Assembly (NCBI RefSeq): GCF_030814115.1
Contig: NZ_JAUSUP010000015.1
Location: 1 to 40,109, forward strand
Source of the DNA: Alkalibacillus filiformis
Lineage (GTDB): Bacteria > Bacillota > Bacilli > Bacillales > Alkalibacillaceae
Length of the DNA stretch: 40,109 nucleotides
Direction of reading: 5' to 3'
Shown here: in pieces, positions 1-7,957 of the stretch
How the letters are laid out: each line of letters starts with the position of its first letter
Position numbering within the stretch: position 1 is the first letter of the stretch
Notes under the pieces: model-generated
Databases searched by the model: none
The model's input: the letters and a program-made list of their open reading frames with translations, nothing else
Told to the model about the DNA's origin: nothing
Made by a program: the position numbers and the translations under genes

Positions 1-89
1 TATAATATGGAGGGAAATGATAAAAAATTGAGCAATTTTGAGTCACAGCTAGGTGAATTGTTTTGTGTCCAGTTTAAGGGGGCCTAGCC

Positions 90-302
90 GTGAGCGCCGA
101 TAAAATATCGTGAGCGCTGATAAGTTAGCCTGAGCGCCGATAAATTGGCTTGAGCGCTGATAAAATGTGAGAGCTGAAAAGTTGCGAGCGCCAAAAAAGA
201 TACAACAAACGCCAAATAATTTTCATGAGCGCCAGAAAAGGTCACCCGAGCGCCAAATTAATCTCGCGAGTGCCAAATAAAATCCCACAAACGCCAAAAT
301 AA
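90..302 (+). repeat. Array 1: 20-21 bp tandem intergenic repeats (11 degenerate units)
   Basis: GAGCGC-type cores start at 92, 112, 132 and 152, a decayed one is at 171, and more follow at 186, 207, 227, 248, 268 and 289. Spacing is 20-21 bp except around the decayed unit. The first four units read TGAGCGCYGATAA, alternating C and T at the Y; later units read GAGCGCCAAAtAA. Stop codons and a period not divisible by three make it non-coding. It sits just beyond the ASCH-gene terminator. Array 2 carries the same units in the same order. Function unknown. Confidence 0.85.
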
Positions 303-305
303 ATC

Positions 306-333
306 TCCCCTCAGCTCACATCAGCTAAGGGGA
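306..333 (-). terminator. Intrinsic terminator of the ASCH-domain gene
   Basis: The stem pairs TCCCCT plus AGCT (306-316) with AGCT plus AGGGGA (323-333) around the loop CACATC, with one mismatch. Read on the minus strand it follows the ASCH stop codon by a few bases and ends in a T-rich stretch (GATTTATTTT). Confidence 0.75.
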
Positions 334-338
334 TTATT

Positions 339-806
339 TTACTCTTTATATAGTAATTCAAACTGCTCGCAGACAACGGGTAAGTCGTCTTCAAATTCTT
401 CGTTAATCGTTTCTAACTCTTTTGTGAAAAAGTCAACGTGAGCATCATGCCAATATTCATAGCTTTTGTCACCTTCGCCTTCTTTTTCAGCGAATTCTTC
501 TGGTACGGCTAGGAAAGGAATGATATCTAAGTCTGTCGTGCGTGTGACAGCTTCAGGGTTACCGTTCCAGTCTGTAATCACGTTGAATTCACCTTCAGTT
601 GGAAGTGGTGCATCTTCTACTTCATACATTCTATATAATGAGCAAGTCGCTGTTTTATCGCCTGACTTAACTAAGTCTAACAGCTCACGCGCTTGGTCTT
701 CGTTTGAGCCAAATGCCCAACTAGTGTACGGCGTATTTTCATCCGCTAACTGTGGGTTCTCTTGAACAAATTTATGCCAAAAGTTTTTCACTAAATCTTC
801 ATTCAT
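339..806 (-). CDS. ASCH domain-containing protein
   Basis: The 155-residue protein is soluble, acidic and has no signal peptide. The block around residues 29-75 (SWAFGSNEDQARELLDLV, then SGDKTATCSL) and the later TDWNGNPEAVTRT and EFELLYKE stretches match the bacterial ASCH family of about 150 residues. ASCH domains have a PUA-like fold and are associated with RNA or modified nucleosides; some relatives act as nucleoside amidohydrolases or RNases, but this subfamily is uncharacterised. The ATG is preceded by GGAGG at normal spacing. It appears monocistronic, with its own terminator directly downstream. A precise substrate cannot be inferred. Confidence 0.8.
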   Translation of the reverse strand: MNEDLVKNFWHKFVQENPQLADENTPYTSWAFGSNEDQARELLDLVKSGDKTATCSLYRMYEVEDAPLPTEGEFNVITDWNGNPEAVTRTTDLDIIPFLAVPEEFAEKEGEGDKSYEYWHDAHVDFFTKELETINEEFEDDLPVVCEQFELLYKE

Positions 807-943
807 TTTAATACCTCCGAGTGTTCATGTATGATACGTTAATTATTAGCATAGCATGATTTTAGTATATTAACAGTATTTTGATTAAAGTTTAACTTTT
901 CTTAAAGATTTTTGCGAATTTCATGTTAAAAGGAGGAGAAACA

Positions 944-1324
944 TTGAACTATAGTAAAACGTTATTAAGGTTGTCTGCGATCTTTGCAGCTGTTGGTGCG
1001 TTTATCGGTTCGCATATGGCTGGTTCAGGCGGTTATGAATTTCAGACGCTTCACGCGCACATTTTATTAGTCGGTTGGTTAACGTTATTTGCGTGGGCAA
1101 TCTTTTACAAAGTATATGATCCATCTCCATCACTCTTAACGACATCTCATGTTTGGACAGGCATTATCGGTGCATTTGGCTTAACGATTGGTATGTGGCT
1201 TTATTACGTTCGCCCATTCCCGTTGCCAGATTTGTTTGTCACTTTATTCTTTGTGATCGGCGGGACGATCTTATTAATTAGTTTCTTCTTATTTGTCCTC
1301 GTAGCGTTTCGAAAAGTGGATTAA
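944..1324 (+). CDS. Small membrane protein resembling a fragment of cytochrome oxidase subunit I
   Basis: The protein has about 126 residues with four predicted membrane segments. I chose the TTG at 944 because AGGAGG lies at 931-936; the upstream in-frame ATG at 923 would place that ribosome binding site inside the gene. The second helix carries LHAHILLVGWLTLFAWAIFY, with an H-x-H motif like that of a family of short Bacillaceae proteins usually annotated as cytochrome-c-oxidase-like. These resemble the heme-ligand region of oxidase subunit I but are too short to be an oxidase. The role is unknown; heme or metal binding is only a guess. A GGGCTTGGTT hairpin follows the stop. Confidence 0.6.
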   Translation: MNYSKTLLRLSAIFAAVGAFIGSHMAGSGGYEFQTLHAHILLVGWLTLFAWAIFYKVYDPSPSLLTTSHVWTGIIGAFGLTIGMWLYYVRPFPLPDLFVTLFFVIGGTILLISFFLFVLVAFRKVD

Positions 1325-1333
1325 ACTCTTGTT

Positions 1334-1357
1334 GGGCTTGGTTGCGAAACCAAGCCC
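1334..1357 (+). terminator. Terminator after the small membrane protein gene
   Basis: GGGCTTGGTT (1334-1343) pairs perfectly with AACCAAGCCC (1348-1357). It lies 10 bp after the stop codon and is followed by a weak T-rich tail. Confidence 0.7.
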
Positions 1358-1517
1358 TTAGCTTTATATTACTAGAGTTGCCGATTCTTTCTATTATTTC
1401 AAGCTTAATCGGACTGCTTTTTACACATGAGATTGATTAACATTTATATGGTAAAATAAGTTAAAGAACGTTATTAAACTAATGTAAGCAGAAAAGTGAA
1501 TAATAAGGAGGTTGATC

Positions 1518-1889
1518 ATGAATTTCAAGTTATTTATTTCTTTTTTAGCTATTTTTTTATTAGTGGGTTGTATGAATAACGAATCTACATTCTCATATGA
1601 ATATGAACTAAATTCTATTGAAGAAGAAGATCACGATGAAGTTCAAAAGTGGATAAATAAACCAAACCAAACACCGACACGAACCTATCAAGTTAATGAT
1701 GAGATTAACAACCGCCACTATATTTATGGTCATTCCAAGACATACAGCGCAGTTGATGTAGAAGAAAATGATGGTACAATCACTTTAACTTTTTCAAATG
1801 AAAAACAAGCCACTTCAGAGCAAGATGCCCTTGTAAAAATAAAAATAAACCCTAAATCGATTGATTCAGTAGTTCTTAAAACTAAGTAA
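1518..1889 (+). CDS. Putative lipoprotein of unknown function
   Basis: The protein has about 123 residues. The ATG at 1518 follows AAGGAGG (1505-1511) with 6 bp spacing; an in-frame TTG at 1512 abuts that site and is unlikely. Residues 1-18 form a lipoprotein signal ending in the lipobox LVGC, so Cys18 would be lipidated and the rest exported to the outer face of the membrane. The mature part is charged and predicted mostly beta. I do not recognise the family. A second small membrane-protein gene follows with a 46-bp gap, so the two may be co-transcribed. Confidence 0.65.
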   Translation: MNFKLFISFLAIFLLVGCMNNESTFSYEYELNSIEEEDHDEVQKWINKPNQTPTRTYQVNDEINNRHYIYGHSKTYSAVDVEENDGTITLTFSNEKQATSEQDALVKIKINPKSIDSVVLKTK

Positions 1890-1935
1890 CGAATGTGCTA
1901 TGTTCAGTGTTTAGCAAATTAAGGAGGAGTAGTAC

Positions 1936-2205
1936 ATGGAAAATACACTCCAATACAAGATTTTGAAACCTTATATAAAGGTATTATTGTTAATCTTAAC
2001 AATTTTATCAACGTGTTTAGTCATTTGGGTAGGCTTTACTGGTAGAGAGTCTATATTACCGTTTTTATTAACTTTAACACTGTTTTTTTCTATAAGTAAT
2101 TTAATGCTTATTGATGAAAATCCGAATAGAAAGAAGTTTTATAGGGCTTTATTTTTTGTATTATGTTTGTCAGTTGTATTGGCATTTGCAAGCTTATTCG
2201 TTTGA
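1936..2205 (+). CDS. Small hydrophobic membrane protein (unknown)
   Basis: The 89-residue protein has about three hydrophobic segments (roughly residues 14-33, 40-57 and 68-88). A strong AAGGAGGAG lies upstream of the ATG. It resembles the many short Bacillus membrane proteins of unknown role (DUF3953-like at best). It probably forms a two-gene unit with the lipoprotein gene upstream. No catalytic motif is visible. Confidence 0.55.
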   Translation: MENTLQYKILKPYIKVLLLILTILSTCLVIWVGFTGRESILPFLLTLTLFFSISNLMLIDENPNRKKFYRALFFVLCLSVVLAFASLFV

Positions 2206-2243
2206 GTAAAATGACTTGTTCTTCTATTAATGAGGCGTTATTT

Positions 2244-2279
2244 AATGAGCATCAAATTGCATGCAATTCAACGCTCATT
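2244..2279. terminator. Bidirectional hairpin between convergent genes
   Basis: AATGAGC (2244-2250) pairs with GCTCATT (2273-2279), and an inner AATTGC/GCAATT extends the palindrome. A T-run follows on the plus strand. It lies between the small membrane-protein gene (+) and the rRNA methyltransferase gene (-). Confidence 0.6.
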
Positions 2280-2320
2280 TTATACTACAATTTTGTTGTT
2301 TGTGCTCCAAAACTGGTGCG

Positions 2321-3157
2321 TTACTTTTTCCCAACGAGTATTTCTAAGTCTAGCGTGATTGGTTCTACAAAATTAATGCTGCTTAAATCTATGCCTTGAG
2401 TCAATGGCGTCATTTGAATTAAATCGTGAAACTGACCTTCTGTTAATGTTACTTCGTCATACACGTTTTCGCGGTGTGTTAGATGAAAAAATTGCTTAAA
2501 ACGTGCCACCGTCTCTTCATTTGAATATCCTTCTTGATTAGTACCTGCAAAAATTTGCTCGCGTAATTCTTTTAAATAATTTGGACCAGGAACGACTTTT
2601 ATAACGATTCCACTATCTTTTATTAATCGGGTGAATTCTTGATAGTTTGATGGCGATAAAATGTTAATGATCGCATCGAACGCCTTGTCGGTAAAAGGTG
2701 TATTAGCCAAATCGCCGACGATCCATTGGGCATTTTCATAAGTTTTGGCGGCTGTTTGAATGCCTTCTTTGGCAATGTCTACTCCAACACCAAGTTGGTG
2801 ATCAACCGTATCTAGTATTTGAGCTAAGTGAGAGCCTTCTCCACATCCAGCATCTAATAAAAAATCTGTGTTTCTACTTTGCAATAATGATTCAATTTGT
2901 ATCATAAGTTGATTGTAGAAACCTGATTGAATCAATCGTTGGCGTGCTTCAAACAATGACTGGTCGTATTGGGTCTTCTTCGACTGTTGTACCATATTGA
3001 TATACCCTTGCTTAGCCAAGTCGAACATATGACGATTTTGGCAAGTGAGCTTTGAATCGTCTGCTGACATCGTTTCGTGGCAGACCGGGCATTGGAAGAG
3101 ATCAATATGTTTTTCGATCCGGTTCATCGCAAGCTCTTTTTTACTTAACTTCTTCAA
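2321..3157 (-). CDS. rlmA: RlmA-type 23S rRNA (guanine-N1)-methyltransferase
   Basis: The protein has about 278 residues from the TTG start at 3157, which has GGAG 8 bp upstream; a longer reading frame to 3217 would add a hydrophobic N-terminus atypical of the family. Residues near the N-terminus form a zinc knuckle (FQCPVC, then LTCQNRHMFD), followed by a class I SAM-dependent methyltransferase domain with motif I LLDAGCGEGS and motif IV region INILSPSN. RlmA enzymes methylate N1 of G745 or G748 in helix 35 of 23S rRNA; the G748 type gives resistance to mycinosyl macrolides. Which of the two bases is used cannot be told here. Confidence 0.8.
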   Translation of the reverse strand: MKKLSKKELAMNRIEKHIDLFQCPVCHETMSADDSKLTCQNRHMFDLAKQGYINMVQQSKKTQYDQSLFEARQRLIQSGFYNQLMIQIESLLQSRNTDFLLDAGCGEGSHLAQILDTVDHQLGVGVDIAKEGIQTAAKTYENAQWIVGDLANTPFTDKAFDAIINILSPSNYQEFTRLIKDSGIVIKVVPGPNYLKELREQIFAGTNQEGYSNEETVARFKQFFHLTHRENVYDEVTLTEGQFHDLIQMTPLTQGIDLSSINFVEPITLDLEILVGKK

Positions 3158-3331
3158 TTGTTTCACTCCAATAAAACATACTGCCAATAGAATAACGTGA
3201 AAGAGTATAAAAGTCACTTATGATTGTCATATTATTTAATCTTTAGAAATAGTATGTGAACCTATATAATGTTAATTAAACGAATTACCGTGTTAAAGTT
3301 TTATATTTTATCACGTTCGGGAGGATTTAAA

Positions 3332-4648
3332 ATGTCAGAGCAGATTAAGCAACAAGTAAAAGCGTTTTATGATCGGTTAATGAACGATTATGATGTTAAC
3401 AATAGTCATTCTGGTATTGATGGAGAACGTGTAGCTAAACGTTTAACCGCTTTAGCCGAGCTTGGCATGACAGAAGATGGGGGTTGTCGACGGGTCTCCT
3501 TTTCACAAGAAGAAAAGCGAGCGAAGGAGCTTGTGAAGCAGTGGATGGAAGAAGATGGCCTAGCAGTAACGGTTGATGGGGCTGGAAATGTTTTCGGTCG
3601 AGTAGAAGGAAAGGTCGACGGGCCAGTGGTTATGTCAGGTTCTCACTTAGATAGTGTGATGCACGGCGGACATTTTGACGGACCACTAGGTGTCATTAGC
3701 GCTTTAGAGGTGGCGTCAGCTTGGAGAGATACAGATGAAAAACCTCATATCCCTTATGAAGTCGTTGTGTTTACTGATGAAGAAGGGGCACGATTTAATG
3801 GTGGCCTTTTAGGTAGTCAATCTGTAGTAGGTGAGTTAGACCTTGAAGAAGAGAAAAAGCGTGTAGACTTTAATGGTACACCTTTTGAAGACGTGTTGGC
3901 TAATGTTGATTTAACACCAGAAGGCTTTATTGAAGCTAAGCGTGATCTATCTCAAGTTAAAGCGTTTGTCGAAGTGCACATTGAACAAGGAAAACAGTTA
4001 GAGAAGCGAAATCTACCAGTTGGCGTTGTAACAGGTATTGCTGGTCCTACATGGCTTAAAGTATCTTTTAAAGGTGTAGCTGGTCATGCGGGGAATACGC
4101 CAATGAATGACCGAACTGATGCGTTAGTTGCAGCAAGTGAATTTGTCACGAACGTAAAAGACTTCCCAGTGCAAGTGAGCGAGTCAGGGGTTGCAACAGT
4201 AGGGAAGTTAGAAGTCGAGCCTAATGGTGTTAACGTCATACCTGGTGAAGTAACGTTGACGGTCGATATTCGTGACATTAAAGAAGAATGGAAAAATGAG
4301 ATCACTAGTCGTATTAAAGAATATGCGAAAACTGTAAGTGAACAACATGGAACAGCTGTTGAGATAGAAGAGAATATGAATGTATCACCTGTTCAAGTAC
4401 CGGACAAAATGCAACAGCAGGCAGGTGAAGCCGTACAAGAAACACTCGGTTTAGAACCATTTTATTTACCGAGTGGAGCAGGACATGATGCAATGATTTT
4501 AGGGAGATATGTCCCAATGGCGATGTTGTTTACACAAAGTTTAGACGGTGTTAGCCATAACCCGAAAGAATGGTCTTCGTTAAATGATTGTGTGCAAACC
4601 ATCTACGTTCTGAAGCGGTTTGTTGAAAAGATTGGAGAAGAATCATAA
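3332..4648 (+). CDS. M20-family amidohydrolase (N-carbamoyl-L-amino acid hydrolase / allantoate amidohydrolase type)
   Basis: The protein has about 438 residues from the ATG at 3332, which has GGGAGGA just upstream; an in-frame ATG at 3269 lacks a ribosome binding site. Metal ligands of the bimetal M20 amidase subfamily are visible: GSHLDSV (His105), HFDGPLG (Asp116), FTDEEGARF (Glu150/151), EVHIEQG and the late GAGHDAM. A dimerisation domain lies between about residues 210 and 330. The family hydrolyses N-carbamoyl-amino acids, ureidoglycolate or allantoate with release of CO2 and ammonia. No purine or pyrimidine degradation genes are adjacent, so the substrate is undetermined. Confidence 0.85.
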   Translation: MSEQIKQQVKAFYDRLMNDYDVNNSHSGIDGERVAKRLTALAELGMTEDGGCRRVSFSQEEKRAKELVKQWMEEDGLAVTVDGAGNVFGRVEGKVDGPVVMSGSHLDSVMHGGHFDGPLGVISALEVASAWRDTDEKPHIPYEVVVFTDEEGARFNGGLLGSQSVVGELDLEEEKKRVDFNGTPFEDVLANVDLTPEGFIEAKRDLSQVKAFVEVHIEQGKQLEKRNLPVGVVTGIAGPTWLKVSFKGVAGHAGNTPMNDRTDALVAASEFVTNVKDFPVQVSESGVATVGKLEVEPNGVNVIPGEVTLTVDIRDIKEEWKNEITSRIKEYAKTVSEQHGTAVEIEENMNVSPVQVPDKMQQQAGEAVQETLGLEPFYLPSGAGHDAMILGRYVPMAMLFTQSLDGVSHNPKEWSSLNDCVQTIYVLKRFVEKIGEES

Positions 4649-4708
4649 GTGACTTGCTCCTTCATTATTTTGTAAAACTATATTGGTTAACGGATGTCTC
4701 TTAATCTG

Positions 4709-4737
4709 TTAAAATTAATACTTGTGCAAACTATAAT
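4709..4737 (+). promoter_or_regulatory. Promoter of queF
   Basis: A consensus -10 TATAAT lies at 4732-4737, with a weak -35 TTAAAA at 4709-4714 (17-bp spacer). The predicted start site at about 4744 coincides with the beginning of the riboswitch, so the leader would be only about 45 nt long. Confidence 0.55.
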
Positions 4738-4742
4738 AGAAT

Positions 4743-4780
4743 AGCAGTTCGCGAAATCCTGCTTAATCAAAACTAAGGAG
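4743..4780 (+). ncRNA. preQ1-I riboswitch (translational type)
   Basis: Stem P1 is AGCAG (4743-4747) with CTGCT (4759-4763). Its loop is TTCGCGAAATCC, followed by the A-rich tail TAATCAAAACTAAGG that closes the H-type pseudoknot. The tail contains the Shine-Dalgarno AAGGAG (4775-4780), so ligand binding would bury the ribosome binding site of queF. This matches the class I preQ1 aptamer layout known from Bacillus and Thermoanaerobacter; the short loop resembles the latter. No separate terminator is present, so control should be translational. Confidence 0.85.
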
Positions 4781-4791
4781 AGATGATTATT

Positions 4792-5199
4792 ATGTCAGAG
4801 AATTATTATTTACCAAGGTCAGGCCCAATGCCAAGACCTGATAGTGTTAAAGAGGGTCGTGAAATCCTTAAAGATGAAGCGTTTGTAGCGCCGAATGTAC
4901 AAACGATTACATTCAAGGCGTTAGAATTTACAGCAGTATGTCCCAAGACTGGTCAACCTGACTTCGGTCAAGTTGAAATCACATATACACCGAACGAAAA
5001 GTGTATTGAGTCAAAGTCACTTAAGTTCTATTTATGGTCTTATCGTGACGAAGGTGCTTACTGTGAATCGCTAGCAGCACAGATCGCTGATGACTTCGTT
5101 TATGCGATTGATCCTTTAAACGTTGAAGTGACAGTCTATCAGTCAGCTCGTGGTGGTATTGAGTTGACAACGAAAGCTGTGCGTAACCGTGACGAGTAA
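4792..5199 (+). CDS. queF: NADPH-dependent 7-cyano-7-deazaguanine reductase QueF
   Basis: The 135-residue protein is the size of short (unimodular) QueF. It reduces preQ0 to preQ1 in queuosine tRNA modification. The catalytic cysteine is Cys50 in FTAVCPKTGQPDFG, followed by the NADPH-binding region ESKSLKFYLWSYRDEG. The start is ambiguous: ATG 4783 lies only 2 bp after AAGGAG and ATG 4792 lies 11 bp after it; I prefer 4792 (MSENYYLPRSG). The gene is headed by a preQ1-I riboswitch, giving product feedback, and its last 11 bp overlap the following transporter gene, implying translational coupling. Confidence 0.93.
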   Translation: MSENYYLPRSGPMPRPDSVKEGREILKDEAFVAPNVQTITFKALEFTAVCPKTGQPDFGQVEITYTPNEKCIESKSLKFYLWSYRDEGAYCESLAAQIADDFVYAIDPLNVEVTVYQSARGGIELTTKAVRNRDE

Positions 5200-5839
5200 A
5201 GAACAAAAGCTCATATTTTTAAATGTGATCTTTGCGACATCACTCGTTATTGCTAACGTATTAGCTGGTAAACTAGTCGCATTTAGTGAAAACTTCGTTG
5301 TACCAGCTGCAGTTGTTGTCTATGCTGTGACATTCCTAATTACCGACATCGTTCACGAAGAGTATGGTAAGAAACAGGCTAAACAAACCATTATATTCGG
5401 TTTTGCTGCACAAATTTTCGCAAGTATTATGATTTATTTAGGGTATCTGTTACCAGTTGCCCCGTTTGCACAAGAATCACAAGCAGCATACGAAGAATTA
5501 CTTGGTCAAAATGCCCGTTTCGTATTAGCGTCAGCAGCAGCGTATTTAACATCACAGTTTGTTGACGTCTATATTTTCGCAGCTGTTAAAAAGATGACGA
5601 AAAATCGATTGAAGTGGTTGAGAAACAACTTAAGTACAGCAACTTCACAGTTTTTTGACACGTCGATCTTTATTACGATCGCGTTTATTGGTACAGTACC
5701 TAACATTTGGGTGATGATTGTTAGCCAATATGTTATCAAACTGGCCATTGCTGTAATCGATACACCGTTATTCTATTTATTTACGCGAAAACACAGACGA
5801 GAACAAGCACAACAAGAAGAACATCAACAGTCTGCCTAG
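5189..5839 (+). CDS. yhhQ: Queuosine precursor transporter (YhhQ/VUT family)
   Basis: The 216-residue protein has about six membrane helices. The stretches FATSLVIANVLAGKLV, YAVTFLITDIVHEEYGK and the late QYVIKLAIAVIDTPLFYL are typical of the VUT/YhhQ family, which imports queuosine precursors (preQ0, preQ1 or queuine). It starts with GTG inside the end of queF (11-bp overlap), so it shares the preQ1-controlled transcript. Synthesis and salvage of the same intermediate are thus regulated together. The C-terminus is a hydrophilic glutamine-rich tail. Confidence 0.88.
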   Translation: MTSKEQKLIFLNVIFATSLVIANVLAGKLVAFSENFVVPAAVVVYAVTFLITDIVHEEYGKKQAKQTIIFGFAAQIFASIMIYLGYLLPVAPFAQESQAAYEELLGQNARFVLASAAAYLTSQFVDVYIFAAVKKMTKNRLKWLRNNLSTATSQFFDTSIFITIAFIGTVPNIWVMIVSQYVIKLAIAVIDTPLFYLFTRKHRREQAQQEEHQQSA

Positions 5840-5862
5840 TCTTTCTAGGTAGGCTGTTTTTT
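5828..5862 (+). terminator. Terminator of the queF operon
   Basis: A 12-bp stem formed by CAGTCTGCCTAG (5828-5839) and CTAGGTAGGCTG (5845-5856) is followed by TTTTTT. The stop codon of the transporter gene lies inside the left arm. Confidence 0.9.
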
Positions 5863-5892
5863 GTAGTTAGGAGGAGGGCCGGGACTTTGAAA

Positions 5893-5931
5893 ACGAAAAA
5901 ACCGCCCAACTAGGGGGTTAGTTGGACGGTT
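5893..5931 (-). terminator. Terminator of the MFS transporter gene at 6057
   Basis: On the minus strand AACCGTCCAACT pairs with AGTTGGGCGGTT and is followed by TTTTTTCG. The gap to the MFS stop codon is about 125 bp. Confidence 0.85.
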
Positions 5932-6056
5932 ACGACGTTCTATATTCAATATTTAAGGGAAGGTTCACACAAGCAATCTCTTGCTTACAATCTAATCATA
6001 CTACTTACTACTAAAAATGTCTGTGAATGGACTGTGAATATTTGGTTAAGAAATTG

Positions 6057-7274
6057 TTAATTTCCACTCGCTTCCTTTAATTCTTCCTCGCCTTGCTCCT
6101 GTTCTTGCTCGATCCGTTTTTGTAACTTGCCTAAGACAAAGATTGAAACGTAAGGAATGAGTAATAGAATAATTAATAGACCAAATAACGTCATCATCGG
6201 GAAGTGGTCGGCAATTAAACCACCGAACAACGGCCCAACCATCCGTCCACCCGTTCCAACACTATTAATAATTCCTTGATAAAATCCTTCTCTACCTTTA
6301 GGTGCTAGACTGGCTGCAATAGTTGGTACCGCTGGCCAGACGAGCATTTCACCGAGTGTTAAAATAACCATTCCTGTGGCAAAATCTAAAAACGTTTCAG
6401 CTTGAAGTAAGTAAGAAAACGAAATAATAAAAATCGTATTACCGAGTAAAATTTGGACTTTCGGTGATGTGATGTATTTTGTGACGATTTTAATTAAAGG
6501 CTGACCACTAATGATCAGTAACCCGTTAATCACCCAAATCCACGTATATTGATCGACTGGAATACCGAGTTCGATTGTATACGTTGCGATTGTCGACTGC
6601 CATTGCACGTAAGCGACCCAAGCGATGAAAAATCCGATACTTAAAATGATTAAAGCGACAAACGATTTTCTGTTATGAATTTTGAACCCTTGGCTGGCCA
6701 CTGTCGAATATTTACTCGTGTCTGTCTTTTTCCCTAACGGTTTGAACGTGAAAAAGACGAGGAAGTAAAAGGCTGAGAACAAAATCGCATTAGACAGAAA
6801 GGCATATGAGAACGAATACGATGCGACAAGTCCACCAGTTGCTGTACCAACAGCGACACCGATATTTTGTGCGACATAAATAGCGTTAAACGGACGGCGG
6901 CCACCTTCTGGCCAGACAGAAGCAGCCAAAGCATACATCGCTGGGACGACAACCCCTGTTCCGAACCCGATACAGACGAGTAATATTGCATAAGGAATCA
7001 GCGAATGGAACATTGATAGAGTAATCGCCGATAGAATGGTTACAGCTCCACCTAAAAGGATCGTTCGATAACCACCGAGTTTATCAAACAGCGTACCACC
7101 AACTAAGTTACCAATAATGGCAGCCCCTTGATTTAAAAATAAGATGACACCAGCAAACGCTAATGTCGTCCCTAATTCATAGTGCATATAAATCATATTT
7201 AACGGCCATAAAAACGAAGCGGCCGTAACATTAATCGCCATTGCTAGAATGAGTAGCCAGATTTGTTTAGGCAT
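6057..7274 (-). CDS. MFS transporter, 12 helices, drug-efflux-like
   Basis: The 405-residue protein has two six-helix halves joined by a loop after about residue 180 (KPLGKKTDTSKYS). The family signature between helices 2 and 3 reads GGTLFDKLGGYRTILLGG. It resembles Bacillus YttB-like major facilitator proteins of unassigned substrate. The C-terminal tail is very acidic (EQEQEQGEEELKEASGN). It lies just downstream of the guanidine-exporter pair on the same strand, and the stop of ykkD is only 12 bp from its start, so read-through from the guanidine-controlled transcript is possible. It has its own AAGAAGG ribosome binding site. Confidence 0.8.
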   Translation of the reverse strand: MPKQIWLLILAMAINVTAASFLWPLNMIYMHYELGTTLAFAGVILFLNQGAAIIGNLVGGTLFDKLGGYRTILLGGAVTILSAITLSMFHSLIPYAILLVCIGFGTGVVVPAMYALAASVWPEGGRRPFNAIYVAQNIGVAVGTATGGLVASYSFSYAFLSNAILFSAFYFLVFFTFKPLGKKTDTSKYSTVASQGFKIHNRKSFVALIILSIGFFIAWVAYVQWQSTIATYTIELGIPVDQYTWIWVINGLLIISGQPLIKIVTKYITSPKVQILLGNTIFIISFSYLLQAETFLDFATGMVILTLGEMLVWPAVPTIAASLAPKGREGFYQGIINSVGTGGRMVGPLFGGLIADHFPMMTLFGLLIILLLIPYVSIFVLGKLQKRIEQEQEQGEEELKEASGN

Positions 7275-7286
7275 TGTGACACCTTC

Positions 7287-7601
7287 TTACGTAATTAACT
7301 TCAATCCAATTGTAGCCGAGATAATGCAAAAAATAAACAATATTCTAAGTCTTGTAGCAGGTTCATTAAAAAAGACTATCCCCATAATCGCACTCCCTGC
7401 AGCACCAATTCCAGTCCAGATCGCATATGCGACACTCATTGTGATTTCATTCATGGAATACGAAAGCAACACAAAGCTAATCGAAAACATAATAATCATG
7501 AACGCTACAGACTTCCGATTTTTGTATTTATTGATAAAGTTAATGCCTAAAACACCAAGCATTTCAAACGATCCTGCTATGATTAAAGCTGTCCAATACA
7601 T
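7287..7601 (-). CDS. ykkD: SMR-family guanidinium exporter subunit (YkkD-like)
   Basis: The 104-residue protein has four membrane helices. Small multidrug resistance hallmarks are visible: the conserved Glu13 in the first helix (IAGSFEMLGV), then AYAIWTGIGAAGSAIMGIVFFNEPAT. Its ATG overlaps the stop of the partner gene as TAATG. Paired SMR genes under a guanidine-I riboswitch encode a heterodimeric guanidinium/proton antiporter, as for B. subtilis YkkCD. The riboswitch upstream of the pair makes this assignment much firmer than homology to multidrug EmrE would. Confidence 0.9.
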   Translation of the reverse strand: MYWTALIIAGSFEMLGVLGINFINKYKNRKSVAFMIIMFSISFVLLSYSMNEITMSVAYAIWTGIGAAGSAIMGIVFFNEPATRLRILFIFCIISATIGLKLIT

Positions 7602-7930
7602 TAAGCATCACTTCCTTCTTCTGTTACGTACTTAAGTCCAATAATTCCGAGTAAAAGAAGCGAAATAAGCACGACTTTTAAGACCATAAAAGGCTCGTTA
7701 AAAAAGACTATGTCAACAACGACCGTTCCAGTTGTTCCAAGTCCAGCAAATACAGCATAAACCGTTCCTACTGGTAACTTTTGTGCTGCTAGTACTAAGA
7801 AGAAGAAACTTAAAAAGATGGCGACGACTGTACCGGCCCATGTCATCCAATTATAGGCATGGCTCAGGCCAACGACCCAAAACACTTCAAAGAAAGCCCC
7901 AAGAAACACTTTAAACCAATCAGAATTCAT
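7601..7930 (-). CDS. ykkC: SMR-family guanidinium exporter subunit (YkkC-like)
   Basis: The protein has about 109 residues when begun at the ATG at 7930 (MNSDWFKVFLGAFFEV), which has GGAGG 8 bp upstream; the longer in-frame start at 7984 would lie inside the riboswitch terminator. Four helices, Glu14 (GAFFEVFWV) and AVFAGLGTTGTVVVDIVFFNEP match the longer partner of the paired SMR exporters. Its start lies about 30 bp after the riboswitch terminator. It probably works only as a heterodimer with the overlapping YkkD-like gene. Confidence 0.9.
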   Translation of the reverse strand: MNSDWFKVFLGAFFEVFWVVGLSHAYNWMTWAGTVVAIFLSFFFLVLAAQKLPVGTVYAVFAGLGTTGTVVVDIVFFNEPFMVLKVVLISLLLLGIIGLKYVTEEGSDA

Positions 7931-7957
7931 ATGACGAACCTCCGAAGTTAAACCAAT

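Noticed and set aside
90-302. CRISPR array reading of the 20-bp repeats
   Set aside because: Units are degenerate and contiguous, without unique spacers of 30 bp or more, and no cas gene is in the window.
5021-5206. Antisense frame within queF
   Set aside because: It fully overlaps a confident gene on the other strand and has no start signal.
6057-7274. Considered calling the MFS gene a dedicated guanidine-pathway transporter
   Set aside because: Only proximity supports it; the SMR pair already supplies guanidine export and the MFS family gives no substrate hint.
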